This document shows positions 29,287 to 38,197 of a DNA stretch of 64,000 nt, piece by piece. This DNA comes from Citrobacter werkmanii NBRC 105721 (lineage in GTDB: Bacteria > Pseudomonadota > Gammaproteobacteria > Enterobacterales > Enterobacteriaceae), in assembly GCA_000759755.1 (NCBI GenBank), contig BBMW01000009.1, forward strand, positions 248,001-312,000. The letters are read 5' to 3'. The first letter of the stretch is position 1. The number at the start of each line of letters is the position of its first letter. The notes below the pieces were generated by a model that worked only from the letters and a program-made list of their open reading frames with translations, had not been told where the DNA came from and did no database searches. The position numbers and the translations under genes are program-made.

Positions 29287-31084
29287 CCGGTTCTCCCCGG
29301 AGGGAGCCGACCAGAAAATGACGCTCTGCGATAACGTCGCCGGACTGTCCCGGCTTCCGGCCTCCATAGAGTTCAATCCGAACACAACCACGGAAGTCAC
29401 CACGGAGTGCATCAGCCAGTTCCGTTACGAGGCCACCGTCAGCCCCTCTTCCGTGACGAGCCAGGACTACACGTTTAAAGTCCCCGACTGGCCCGGATAT
29501 TATGAGCAGGAAGCGGATAACCTGAATGGTCAGTGGGCACAGTATGAGATTTTTGATTATCCGGGCCGTTTCAAGGACGAACAGCACGGGGAGGATTTCA
29601 CCCGCTATAAAATAGAAGGCTGGCGCAGTGGGGCCGAAACGGCACTCTGTGTCAGTAATTCCCCCAAATTATGGCCCGGCATCCGCTTTACCCTGTCAGA
29701 CCACCCGATACCTGCGCTTAACCGCAACTGGCAGGTGGTGAGCAGCACGCTGGTAGGCGTGCAGCCTCAGGCCCGCCACAGCAGCGCCGGACAGGGGACT
29801 CTGCTCACCAAACAGTTTTCCGTTATCCCGGCAGAACAGACATGGCGTCCCCGCCCCCTGCCAAAGCCCAGAGTGGACGGTCCGCAAAGCGCGGTGGTTA
29901 CCGGCCCGGCAGGGGAAGAGATTTTCTGTGATGAGTATGGCCGGGTGCGGCTGAAGTTCCTGTGGGACCGCTATCATGGCGGCACGGAGGACAGCTCCTG
30001 CTGGATACGGGTGTCACAGGCATGGGCCGGGGCCGGATTTGGTCATCTCGCCATTCCCCGCGTGGGGCAGGAAGTGATTGTTGATTTCCTCAACGGTGAC
30101 CCGGATCAGCCTGTCGTAACGGGACGGGCCTATCACGAAGATAATCCCTCGCCGGGTGACCTGCCGGCCACCCGGACAAAAATGACCATCCGCTCCAAAA
30201 CCTATCAGGGCGACGGATTTAACGAGCTGACCTTTGACGATGCCACAGACCAGGAGCAGGTCTATATCCATGCGCAGAAGAACATGGATACCGAGGTGCT
30301 GAACAATCGCACCACCGATGTGAAGGTGGATCACAGCGAAACCATCGGCAACAACCAGAACATTACCGTGGGTCTGGGCCAGACGGTGACGGTGGGTAAG
30401 GAGAATGCAGGCGGCCACGATCAGAAAATCACCGTGGCGCATGACCGGCATGTCACGGTCGGGAACGATCAGCGCATCACGGTGCAGCACGATCATACGC
30501 AGGAAGTCACAAACGATCGCACCGTGCGCATTGGTCATGACACGTCGCTGAGCGTTGTGCGCAACAGAAGCGTGAGCGTTGAAGGGAAGCAGGAGCACCG
30601 CACCACAAAAGACCATATCAGCCTGGTCGGGGGTAAGCACAGCCTGGAAGTGAAAGGCGATATGGCGCAGAAGGTAGCCGGAGCGCTGGGGATCCGCGTT
30701 GAGGGCGATATTGTCCTCCAGAGTGACAGTAAGATCAGTCTGAAGGTGGGCGGCTCATTTGTGGTGATACACGCAGGAGGTGTGGATATCGGGGGATCGA
30801 AAATTAATCTTAACAGTGGGGGGAGTCCGGGTGATGCCATTCGGCCATTACAACTGACGAATCAGGATTCTGAAAAATATCATCTTCAATTTCATTTTTT
30901 TGATAAAAAACAAGAACCATATTCAAACATACGTTATATCGCATATTTTGTAGATGGAACTCAAATATATGGAGAGACAGATCAGAATGGGTATACCGAA
31001 ATATTTACCCAAGATAACGATGAAGAAATTGCAATAAAACTTATCAATCCTGATTTTGATACATGTTGGGGAGAAGAAGAATGA
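29273..31084 (+). pseudogene. vgrG: 5'-truncated vgrG copy with its own transthyretin-like tail
   Basis: Sequence matching the first vgrG starts abruptly at 29273 (equivalent to codon 166 of that gene), four codons after an in-frame TAA, so the first 165 residues are missing. The first internal ATG is at 29318, which would give 588 residues. About 1.16 kb is nearly identical to the first copy; past about 30430 the needle repeats and the last ~70 residues diverge (FHFFDKKQEPYSNIRY, TDQNGYTEIF), though the transthyretin-like shape is kept. Lacking most of the gp27-like base, it probably cannot form a working spike by itself. Its stop overlaps the protease gene start by 4 bases (ATGA). Confidence 0.85.
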
Positions 31085-31818
31085 GTGATAAAACACACGG
31101 TAAACCGTCAAAAGAAATGATAGTTTTTAAACAATGTAAAATAAATGATTTTGATGCAATGATAACAGAAACATTAGAGGCTCTGGATAAGGTATTAAAT
31201 CAAAGAGAGAAAGATCTTAAAACTTGGGAAGACAAAGAAAAGAACGAATTCCAAACGATATCTGGTATATGGGGTGATGAATTTGTTCATATAAATATGC
31301 CTGTAAGAGGAGAGCAACATCTTGTTAAAATAAGCGCAAAGGGTGTGATGGAAGATTGTATTAGGCGAATTAGGTATGTGAAAAGTACAATGACCATTAA
31401 AAGTTTTATTAACAAAATTAATGAACCACGTGAAGTTAGTGCTAAAGTACCAGGGGAGCCACAGAAGGACTATAAGGTTGAAATTGGTATAAATTTTGTG
31501 GGGCGGAGAAAAAAAGACAGTAATGAAAAGAAACGCATATGCTCAAAACTTACCGGCCATGACTCTCGGGTGTCTACACTTTGCCACGAATTAAGCCATA
31601 TACCCAAATTTTTTACAGACCCTAATGGTGGAGGAATGGGGACATCAGATTATGACTCTGAAGGAAATAAGCAATCGCCCTATCAAGAAGATAATGATGA
31701 CTACAATGGGCATGTGAAAGGAGCTAATAAATTAATTACTGAAAATAAATTCGATCTTGTTTTTGACAATGCTTACAATATTGAAAGATACTTTGAAATA
31801 GAAATTAAAAACGAGTGA
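31081..31818 (+). CDS. Putative type VI effector, M35-like (aspzincin) zinc metalloprotease
   Basis: 245 residues from the ATG at 31081. The C-terminal half has HELSH at residues 169-173 (zinc ligands and the catalytic Glu) and GTSDYD at 187-192, matching the HExxH plus GT-x-D arrangement of M35/deuterolysin-like aspzincins in which the Asp is the third ligand. SRVSTLCHELSH and NAYNIERYFE also fit that family. Residues 1-130 are charged and unassigned. There is no signal peptide, so export would depend on the spike. It is coupled to the truncated vgrG by an ATGA overlap and followed by an exported protein. Confidence 0.72.
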   Translation: MSDKTHGKPSKEMIVFKQCKINDFDAMITETLEALDKVLNQREKDLKTWEDKEKNEFQTISGIWGDEFVHINMPVRGEQHLVKISAKGVMEDCIRRIRYVKSTMTIKSFINKINEPREVSAKVPGEPQKDYKVEIGINFVGRRKKDSNEKKRICSKLTGHDSRVSTLCHELSHIPKFFTDPNGGGMGTSDYDSEGNKQSPYQEDNDDYNGHVKGANKLITENKFDLVFDNAYNIERYFEIEIKNE

Positions 31819-31884
31819 GGAATTATTTTTCATTATCCTTCGCAGATTAACTCTTTAAATCAAAAATATAAGATCCTTAATAAA

Positions 31885-32763
31885 ATGAAGCGTTTCATTT
31901 ATTTAAATAAACTTAACTTCAAAAAAATATTATTAATGATATTAGTTATACCAAACTGGTTATCAGCAAATGAATTATCCATTATCAAATACGGATATGG
32001 AATGAGAGGGTGGAATGGATATGAATATGAAAAAGCTCAACTACATCCCAAGCAATGGTACTTACCAAATTATCCTATAGTGCGTTTTAAATCATTGGAA
32101 GTTGCTAACACTAATGAGCAAGCGTTAAACGGTTTATATCTCTCATTATCGGTAAATAATAATAATAATAATGTACTTGCAACACTTTCCTTTAAGAATG
32201 AAAAATCTCACCCATATTTTATTCGGACAACATCTCTACCTTATATACCAACAGAAAATAAAGAAATCGCATCTGATATAAAACTATGTAGGATGCTTTT
32301 CTTTATATCCACGGCTAATATTTCATTAGATTATTTAGGAAGCAATTGCGATTATCGTAGTTCTTTTGAAAAAGATGACTGGTATAAACTTTCTCCGCAT
32401 AGTGAAGTACATTTTCAAATAAAGCTTAACGAATATTATTATTTCATGCCTAATATTAAAATCTACAGCATCAGAACTACTGATTTCACCTTCGTAAAAC
32501 AAGAATGGTTTATTGAACAAAATATAAATGAAAAAATTTTATCTTTGATTGGGGATGGAAATAACCCACATCAATATCATATACCACCACATTTACCACC
32601 GATAAAAAATAATTATATCTCGGAAAGTAACCAGTTAATAAAATTTATGGATAGATTTAATTTTAAGGGAATCAATAGTAATAATATCCTCATGGTTAAG
32701 TCCAATCAAGTTCATATAAAGATAGATGGAAAAAAAGTTAAATCATTATATTATAAGGATTAA
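31885..32763 (+). CDS. Exported protein, candidate immunity to the M35-like effector
   Basis: 292 residues starting MKRFIYLNKLNFKKILLMIL with a Sec-type signal peptide that probably ends at LSA-NE near residue 29. The rest is beta-rich and very high in Asn, Ile, Lys and Tyr, following the A/T-rich DNA; it includes an Asn run (VNNNNNNV). No family recognised. Its place between a putative protease effector and a PAAR gene, and its periplasmic location, suggest an immunity protein. This is inference from context. Confidence 0.55.
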   Translation: MKRFIYLNKLNFKKILLMILVIPNWLSANELSIIKYGYGMRGWNGYEYEKAQLHPKQWYLPNYPIVRFKSLEVANTNEQALNGLYLSLSVNNNNNNVLATLSFKNEKSHPYFIRTTSLPYIPTENKEIASDIKLCRMLFFISTANISLDYLGSNCDYRSSFEKDDWYKLSPHSEVHFQIKLNEYYYFMPNIKIYSIRTTDFTFVKQEWFIEQNINEKILSLIGDGNNPHQYHIPPHLPPIKNNYISESNQLIKFMDRFNFKGINSNNILMVKSNQVHIKIDGKKVKSLYYKD

Positions 32764-32879
32764 ATAAATATATTTTTTACAGCAATGAGAACACCTCATG
32801 ATTTCTATCAAATCTGTCGACATCTACAAATAAAGCATTTGTTTTTTTATGACGATTATATTACAACCTGGAGAAAAAC

Positions 32880-33164
32880 ATGCCCACTGCAGCCAAGCTT
32901 AGCGATAAAGGTACTCAGCATGACGGTTATTACGAAACTGTCATCATCGCAGGTTCATCAACTGTATTTATTGACGGCTTACCAGCAGCTCGCCAGGGGG
33001 ATCCGCTAACACCACACGCTAAACCCAAACACCCACCTCACCCCCGAAAAATAGCAGGCGGATCAGAAAGCGTCTTTATCGATGGTCTGCCAGCGGCAAG
33101 AACAGGAGATGCAGTTGAATGTGGTGGCGTAATAATCGGTAACAGTTCAGTCAATATTGGCTGA
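32880..33164 (+). CDS. PAAR-domain spike-tip protein (module 2)
   Basis: 94 residues (MPTAAKLSDKGTQHDG). Differs from the first PAAR protein at only a few positions (for example PTAAK for PAAAK, DGLPAAR for DGSPAAR, VECGG for VDCGG). GGAG lies 6 bases before the ATG. It closes the second VgrG module; after its stop the similarity to the first copy ends within a few bases. Confidence 0.92.
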   Translation: MPTAAKLSDKGTQHDGYYETVIIAGSSTVFIDGLPAARQGDPLTPHAKPKHPPHPRKIAGGSESVFIDGLPAARTGDAVECGGVIIGNSSVNIG

Positions 33165-33538
33165 CATATATTATAAATATACTCATAACAGCCCACGAAA
33201 ATTAAGAACCAAGGATAACGCCTAATTGGTTCGCACGCTAAAAGTGTTCTTCGAATTCATTGATTTTTTCGCTCAATTATCTGCGGACTCGTTGTCCAAG
33301 CCGCTAACAGTTTCCTCTATACTAACCCAGGAGGTCCGATAGTCCAGTCAAGCCTCCATTTTTGCGCAGCAAATAATAAATGGTGTGGCGTCCCTGATGC
33401 CATATCACTGCTGGGCCTGTTTATTATTCTACCTGCTTAGCGACAGCTATTTTCAATGATAATGATGATCTTGTTAGGTGTGTTTGAATTCAATCATCAC
33501 GTTATCCGGATTTAAGCCTGGGACGGGTCAACTGAATA
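33165..33538. other. Unassigned degenerate sequence at the right edge of the accessory region
   Basis: About 375 bases with no gene I can support. Some stretches read as short open segments on both strands, such as MASGTPHHLLFAAQKW on the minus strand, but none has family support. It may be decayed insertion-sequence or cargo DNA. Confidence 0.45.
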
Positions 33539-33577
33539 AAAAAAGCCGGATCAGCTTATGCGCGATCCGGCTTTTCA
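33539..33577 (-). terminator. Rho-independent terminator after pgm
   Basis: AAAGCCGGATC and its complement GATCCGGCTTT make an 11-pair stem; on the minus strand it ends in a T run. It lies about 50 bases after the pgm stop. A short REP-like stretch (ACGTCTTATCCGGCC) sits between the two. Confidence 0.85.
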
Positions 33578-33623
33578 TCATTCATACCGGATCACGACGC
33601 TTACGTCTTATCCGGCCAGGGGT

Positions 33624-35264
33624 TTACGCGTTTTTCAACACTTCACTGACGATCTCAACAGCTTCTTTTTCGATCTGCTTGCGGTGTTCCTCACCCAGGA
33701 AGCTCTCGCAGTAGATTTTATAAGCGTCTTCCGTACCTGACGGACGCGCGGCAAACCAGCCGTTGTCAGTCATCACTTTCAGACCACCGATAGAAGCACC
33801 GTTGCCCGGTGCCGCCGTCAGACGTGCGGTGATAGGATCGCCCGCCAGCGTGCTGGCACTTACCATTTCCGGAGACAGCTTAGACAGCGCCGCTTTCTGC
33901 GCGGAGGTCGCGCTCGCCTGCAAACGGTTGTAGCTCGGCGCGCCGAAGCGAGCAGCCAGTTCGTTGTAGTGTTCTTGCGGATTCTTACCGGTCACAGCGG
34001 TAATTTCTGCCGCCAGCAGGCACATGATGATGCCATCTTTGTCGGTCGACCACGGTGTACCGTCGAAACGCAGGAAAGATGCGCCCGCACTCTCTTCACC
34101 ACCAAAGCCAAAGCTGCCGTCGAACAGACCGTCAACAAACCATTTAAAACCGACCGGCACTTCCACCAGCTTACGGCCCAGATCGTTGACCACGCGGTCA
34201 ATCATCGCCGAGGAAACCAGCGTCTTACCGACGGCAACATCTTTGCCCCATTGCGGACGGTGCTGGAACAGATAGTTGATCGCCACCGCCAGGTAGTGGT
34301 TCGGGTTCATCAGCCCTGCCGGGGTGACGATGCCGTGACGGTCGTAGTCCGGATCGTTGGCAAAGGCCAGATCGAACTTGTCACGCAGCGCCAGCAGACC
34401 CGCCATCGCGCATTCGGAGGAACAGTCCATACGGATAGCGCCATCTTTGTCGAGATGCATAAAACGGAAAGTCTGATCAACGTGGTCGTTAACGATAGTC
34501 AGGTTCAGGTTGTAGTGCTTCGCAATACGCTTCCAGTATTCGATACCGGAACCGCCCAGCGGATCGACACCCAAGGTCAGTCCGGCTTTCTGGATCGCCG
34601 CCATGTCGACGATGTCAGCCAGTCCTTCAACAAACGGCTGAACCAGGTCCTGCTCTTTCACATGACCCGATGCCAGCGCGGCGTCCAGCGACATACGCTT
34701 CACGCCTTGCAGACCGTCAGCCAACAGGGCGTTGGCCCTGTCTTCCACCACTTTGGTGACGTTGGTATCTGCCGGACCACCGTTTGGCGGGTTGTATTTA
34801 ATGCCGCCGTCTTCCGGCGGGTTGTGGGACGGCGTGATCACAATGCCGTCAGCCAGCGGGCCGCCTTTTTTGTTGTGGACCAGGATGGCATTCGACACGG
34901 CAGGGGTTGGCGTAAAGCCGTTGTTTTCCTGCACGATGACGTCAACACCATTCGCCGCCAGCACTTCCAGCACAGAGATAAAAGCCGGTTCAGACAGCGC
35001 GTGGGTATCCTTGCCCACATAGCACGGGCCAGTAATCCCGTTTTTCGCACGTTCTTCAGCTATCGCCTGGGCGATAGCCAGAATATGCGGCTCGTTAAAA
35101 CTATGACGACCTGCGCTGCCGCGATGCCCGGACGTACCGAACTTGACGGCGTGCTCAGCGTTCCCTGCCGTTGGTTTCAGTACATAGTACTGTGCCGTCA
35201 GTTGGGCGACGTTAATCAAATCACTCTGTTGCGCAGGTTGACCTGCACGGTTGTGGATTGCCAT
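33624..35264 (-). CDS. pgm: Phosphoglucomutase
   Basis: 546 residues, the E. coli length. It interconverts glucose 1-phosphate and glucose 6-phosphate. The phosphoserine loop is [20 protein letters not shown], the metal loop is DPDYDRHGI, and the sugar loop is [11 protein letters not shown]. It starts 24 bases after seqA, its usual partner upstream. Confidence 0.97.
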   Translation of the reverse strand: MAIHNRAGQPAQQSDLINVAQLTAQYYVLKPTAGNAEHAVKFGTSGHRGSAGRHSFNEPHILAIAQAIAEERAKNGITGPCYVGKDTHALSEPAFISVLEVLAANGVDVIVQENNGFTPTPAVSNAILVHNKKGGPLADGIVITPSHNPPEDGGIKYNPPNGGPADTNVTKVVEDRANALLADGLQGVKRMSLDAALASGHVKEQDLVQPFVEGLADIVDMAAIQKAGLTLGVDPLGGSGIEYWKRIAKHYNLNLTIVNDHVDQTFRFMHLDKDGAIRMDCSSECAMAGLLALRDKFDLAFANDPDYDRHGIVTPAGLMNPNHYLAVAINYLFQHRPQWGKDVAVGKTLVSSAMIDRVVNDLGRKLVEVPVGFKWFVDGLFDGSFGFGGEESAGASFLRFDGTPWSTDKDGIIMCLLAAEITAVTGKNPQEHYNELAARFGAPSYNRLQASATSAQKAALSKLSPEMVSASTLAGDPITARLTAAPGNGASIGGLKVMTDNGWFAARPSGTEDAYKIYCESFLGEEHRKQIEKEAVEIVSEVLKNA

Positions 35265-35288
35265 TGCCTAGTCCTTCTAATGCAAGGA

Positions 35289-35831
35289 TTAAATTGTTCC
35301 GCAAACCTTTTCAATCAATTCCGCAGGGAATTGCATTGACTGCATGATGTGCTCCACCATGCTGCATTTACGGCCGGTGTTGGTATTGGTGATCACCCAG
35401 TACGGCGTGCCTGGCACGTGTTTCGGTTTGGTTTGATTACCATTTTTCAGCAGCGTCTGTTCATCTGCTGCAAAATAAACGCGCGTACGGCCATGCAACG
35501 AATCCGTTGCTTCGGCGAACGCGTTTTGATCCAGAGAATAGAGTGTAGACAGCACCAGCATAAAGCGATTTACTGCTTTCTTCTGTTCCGCATATTCATC
35601 GGACAACAGCAGTTCACGCATCGCGCGCACTTTATCTTTTACGGGGTTAACCGGCTTGGCTTCCACGACAGGTTGCACAGCGCGGACTTCTTTTACTACC
35701 GGAGTGACAGGCTGTGATGCGGCGGAAAATTTCAACATACGCCGTAAAATGTCGGATGCGCTCTCGCCGATATGCTTGGTGTGGCTGGCAATATAGCTAT
35801 AGAGTTCATCATCAACTTCAATCGTTTTCAT
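35289..35831 (-). CDS. seqA: Negative regulator of replication initiation SeqA
   Basis: 180 residues. It binds hemimethylated GATC sites and sequesters oriC. The N-terminal multimerisation part is MKTIEVDDELYSYIASHTKH; a linker rich in Val, Pro and Lys follows; the C-terminal DNA-binding domain includes TRVYFAADEQTLLKNGNQTKPK and ITNTNTGRKCSMVEHIM. It heads the seqA-pgm operon and diverges from ybfF. Confidence 0.96.
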   Translation of the reverse strand: MKTIEVDDELYSYIASHTKHIGESASDILRRMLKFSAASQPVTPVVKEVRAVQPVVEAKPVNPVKDKVRAMRELLLSDEYAEQKKAVNRFMLVLSTLYSLDQNAFAEATDSLHGRTRVYFAADEQTLLKNGNQTKPKHVPGTPYWVITNTNTGRKCSMVEHIMQSMQFPAELIEKVCGTI

Positions 35832-36024
35832 CTTAATCCAGTGCAGTGTTTAGCTGAATACAAGTTGTTGGGTTAACACGCGTAGTGTAAAGGCAAATCC
35901 CAACAGCGGATAGCGTCAAGCCTGGTGGCTGATAAAACTCGGAGTAACCGTAGTTGTTGCAGCCCTGTGGCAGAATGGTCAACATGATACCCTAACCCGT
36001 GAGTGTGAAAAAAAGAACTTTGCC

Positions 36025-36798
36025 ATGAAATTGAATATCCGAGCGCAATCTGCGCAAAACCTGCACAATAATTCTCCCATCGTCCTGGTTCACGGCCTGT
36101 TTGGTAGTCTGGATAACCTGGGGATCCTGGCGCGCGATCTGGTGGCCGATCACGATATCATCCAGGTTGATATGCGAAATCATGGCCTCTCGCCCCGATC
36201 GCCTGAGATGAATTATGCGGCCATGGCGCAAGACCTGGTGGATACGCTGGACGATCAACAGATCGAAAAAGCGATCTTTATTGGTCACTCGATGGGGGGG
36301 AAAGCCGTCATGGCGTTAAGCGCGTTGGCCCCTGACCGTATCGATCGGATGGTGGCTATTGATATTGCGCCGGTTGACTATCATGTACGCCGTCATGATG
36401 AGATTTTTGCGGCAATCAATGCCGTAACCGATGCACAAGCGTCCTCACGCCAGCAGGCGGCAAGCGTCATGCGCCAGTATCTGCAAGAGGAAGGTGTTAT
36501 CCAGTTTCTGCTGAAATCCTTTGTTGACGGCGAGTGGCGCTTTAACGTTCCCGTATTGTGGGATCAATATCCCCATATCGTTGGTTGGGAAACCGTCCCG
36601 GCGTGGGAGCACCCGGCATTGTTTATCCCAGGCGGTAACTCCCCTTATGTCACCGAAGCGTATCGCGGACAGCTGCTGGCACAATTCCCGCAGGCTCGGG
36701 CGCACGTAATTGCGGGCGCGGGGCATTGGGTACATGCGGAAAAACCTGAAGCAGTGCTGCGGGCCATTCGTCGTTATCTGAACGAGCAGGCTAACTGA
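36025..36798 (+). CDS. ybfF: Alpha/beta-hydrolase esterase YbfF
   Basis: 257 residues. The alpha/beta-hydrolase fold is shown by PIVLVHGLFGS, the nucleophile elbow GHSMGG with Ser89, and the C-terminal GAGHWVHAEKPE with the catalytic histidine. E. coli YbfF hydrolyses short acyl esters including acyl-CoAs; the physiological substrate is unclear. It diverges from seqA. Confidence 0.93.
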   Translation: MKLNIRAQSAQNLHNNSPIVLVHGLFGSLDNLGILARDLVADHDIIQVDMRNHGLSPRSPEMNYAAMAQDLVDTLDDQQIEKAIFIGHSMGGKAVMALSALAPDRIDRMVAIDIAPVDYHVRRHDEIFAAINAVTDAQASSRQQAASVMRQYLQEEGVIQFLLKSFVDGEWRFNVPVLWDQYPHIVGWETVPAWEHPALFIPGGNSPYVTEAYRGQLLAQFPQARAHVIAGAGHWVHAEKPEAVLRAIRRYLNEQAN

Positions 36799-36810
36799 TT
36801 AAAAACTCAG
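36795..36810 (+). promoter_or_regulatory. LexA (SOS) box upstream of ybfE
   Basis: CTGATTAAAAACTCAG has the CTG-N10-CAG form of a LexA site. It straddles the ybfF stop codon and lies about 120 bases before ybfE, which is a known SOS gene in E. coli. Confidence 0.7.
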
Positions 36811-36926
36811 CGTCCGTGCGCGATTACGCGCGTGGGCGTTGGCGTGCCTCCCCTGCTGATGTATTATGGCGCGCTATCCATCCGGGCAGACGCCTGGCTG
36901 ATTGTTTCCCCGAAGTCACCAAGATC

Positions 36927-37214
36927 ATGGCCAAAGAACAAACGGACCGTACGACATTAGATCTGTTCGCGCAGGAGCGTCGCCCGGGACGACCCAAAAC
37001 TAATCCGCTCTCGCGTGATGAACAGTTACGTATAAATAAACGTAATCAGCTTAAACGTGACAAAGTTCGCGGGCTTAAGCGTGTCGAACTGAAACTGAAC
37101 GCTGATGCCGTTGACGCGTTAAACGAGCTGGCCGAGGCGCGTAACATGAGTCGCAGTGAACTCATCGAAGAGATGCTGATGACCCAACTCACCGCATTGC
37201 GCGGTCAGGCATAG
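36927..37214 (+). CDS. ybfE: LexA-regulated ribbon-helix-helix-like protein YbfE
   Basis: 95 residues from the ATG at 36927 (MAKEQTDRTTLDLF); the longer frame to 36816 overlaps the promoter. The C-terminal half, RVELKLNADAVDALNELAEARNMSRSELIEEML, has the strand-helix-helix pattern of a ribbon-helix-helix DNA-binding protein. A basic RPGRPKTNPLSRDEQLR stretch precedes it. It is SOS-induced in E. coli; its targets are unknown. Confidence 0.9.
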   Translation: MAKEQTDRTTLDLFAQERRPGRPKTNPLSRDEQLRINKRNQLKRDKVRGLKRVELKLNADAVDALNELAEARNMSRSELIEEMLMTQLTALRGQA

Positions 37215-37369
37215 TCTGAATTTCTGCTCTAAATCATAAATCGTGTAGCACAGAGTGCAGTCCCGCGTGTTTGCTGTTTCCGCATGCCTGACTGTTCTGC
37301 TATGATTGCCCTTATCCGTGGGCAATGCGCCACCACCATTTCAATAAGTTTCAAGAGGTTATTTTACTC

Positions 37370-37900
37370 ATGGCAATCACTGGCATCTTTTTCGGCAGCG
37401 ACACCGGTAATACCGAAAACATCGCAAAAATGATTCAAAAACAGCTTGGTAAAGACGTTGCCGATGTACATGACATTGCAAAAAGCAGCAAAGAAGACCT
37501 GGAAGGGTATGACATTCTGCTGCTCGGCATTCCAACCTGGTACTACGGTGAAGCGCAGTGTGACTGGGACGATTTCTTCCCTACCCTCGAAGACATTGAT
37601 TTTAACGGCAAACTGGTCGCACTGTTTGGCTGTGGCGACCAGGAAGATTACGCAGAATACTTCTGCGATGCGTTAGGCACCATTCGCGACATCATTGAGC
37701 CACGCGGCGCCACCATCGTCGGTCACTGGCCAACGGCGGGTTATCACTTTGAAGCGTCCAAAGGTCTGGCTGATGACGACCACTTTGTTGGTCTGGCTAT
37801 TGATGAGGATCGCCAGCCGGAGCTGACCGCAGAACGCGTAGAAAAATGGGTTAAGCAGATCTCAGAAGAACTGCACCTCGACGAAATCATCAATGCCTGA
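37370..37900 (+). CDS. fldA: Flavodoxin 1
   Basis: 176 residues from the ATG at 37370 ([17 protein letters not shown]). The FMN phosphate loop is [22 protein letters not shown] and [15 protein letters not shown] are the flavin-flanking loops. It is an essential electron carrier for IspG/H, BioB, MetH and ribonucleotide reductase activation. It precedes uof-fur, as in E. coli. Confidence 0.97.
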   Translation: MAITGIFFGSDTGNTENIAKMIQKQLGKDVADVHDIAKSSKEDLEGYDILLLGIPTWYYGEAQCDWDDFFPTLEDIDFNGKLVALFGCGDQEDYAEYFCDALGTIRDIIEPRGATIVGHWPTAGYHFEASKGLADDDHFVGLAIDEDRQPELTAERVEKWVKQISEELHLDEIINA

Positions 37901-38106
37901 TTTCACGCGGCGTAGATCACCATCTGCGCCGCATCAATAGATAAAACCAATCAAAATAATTGCTACAAATTTGTAACTTTTTCGTCTGACCCTGTACAAT
38001 GGCTGGATGCCAATCGGGTGTTGCACAGTGTGTTTGTCGGCGATACCACGTTTTGATTAACAATATATGCCAGAGACTTGCAGTTTTCATTTAACCATGG
38101 CAGTTC

Positions 38107-38125
38107 TATAATGATATGCAATTTC
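38107..38125 (+). promoter_or_regulatory. Fur-box-like site overlapping the uof start
   Basis: TATAATGATATGCAATTTC matches the 19-base Fur box consensus at 14 positions by my count. It overlaps the uof start codon and fits the known autoregulation of fur. Confidence 0.55.
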
Positions 38126-38197
38126 TCAAGTGCAATTTCTGTCACTTCTGTTAATGAAGTGAATCGTTTAGCTACAGGACAGATTCCGCATGACTGA
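38111..38197 (+). CDS. uof: Uof, upstream ORF of fur
   Basis: 28 residues (MICNFSSAISVTSVNEVNRL then ATGQIPHD). The small frame ends 8 bases into fur, so the two genes overlap and translation is coupled. In E. coli the sRNA RyhB represses fur by blocking uof translation. Length, position and overlap agree with that gene. Confidence 0.85.
   Translation: MICNFSSAISVTSVNEVNRLATGQIPHD

Noticed and set aside
29258-29587. 109-codon minus-strand frame in the second vgrG, matched by a similar one at 24033
   Set aside because: Both are antisense shadows repeated only because the two vgrG copies are alike.
29050-31084. Reading the second vgrG as a full gene with a single frameshift
   Set aside because: The DNA upstream of 29273 is not similar to the vgrG 5' region, so the first 165 codons are missing and not just out of frame.
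33969-35339. 456-codon plus-strand open frame opposite pgm
   Set aside because: It lies wholly antisense to the strongly conserved pgm gene and the end of seqA, is rich in Arg, His and Gln as expected of a shadow frame, and has no ribosome site.
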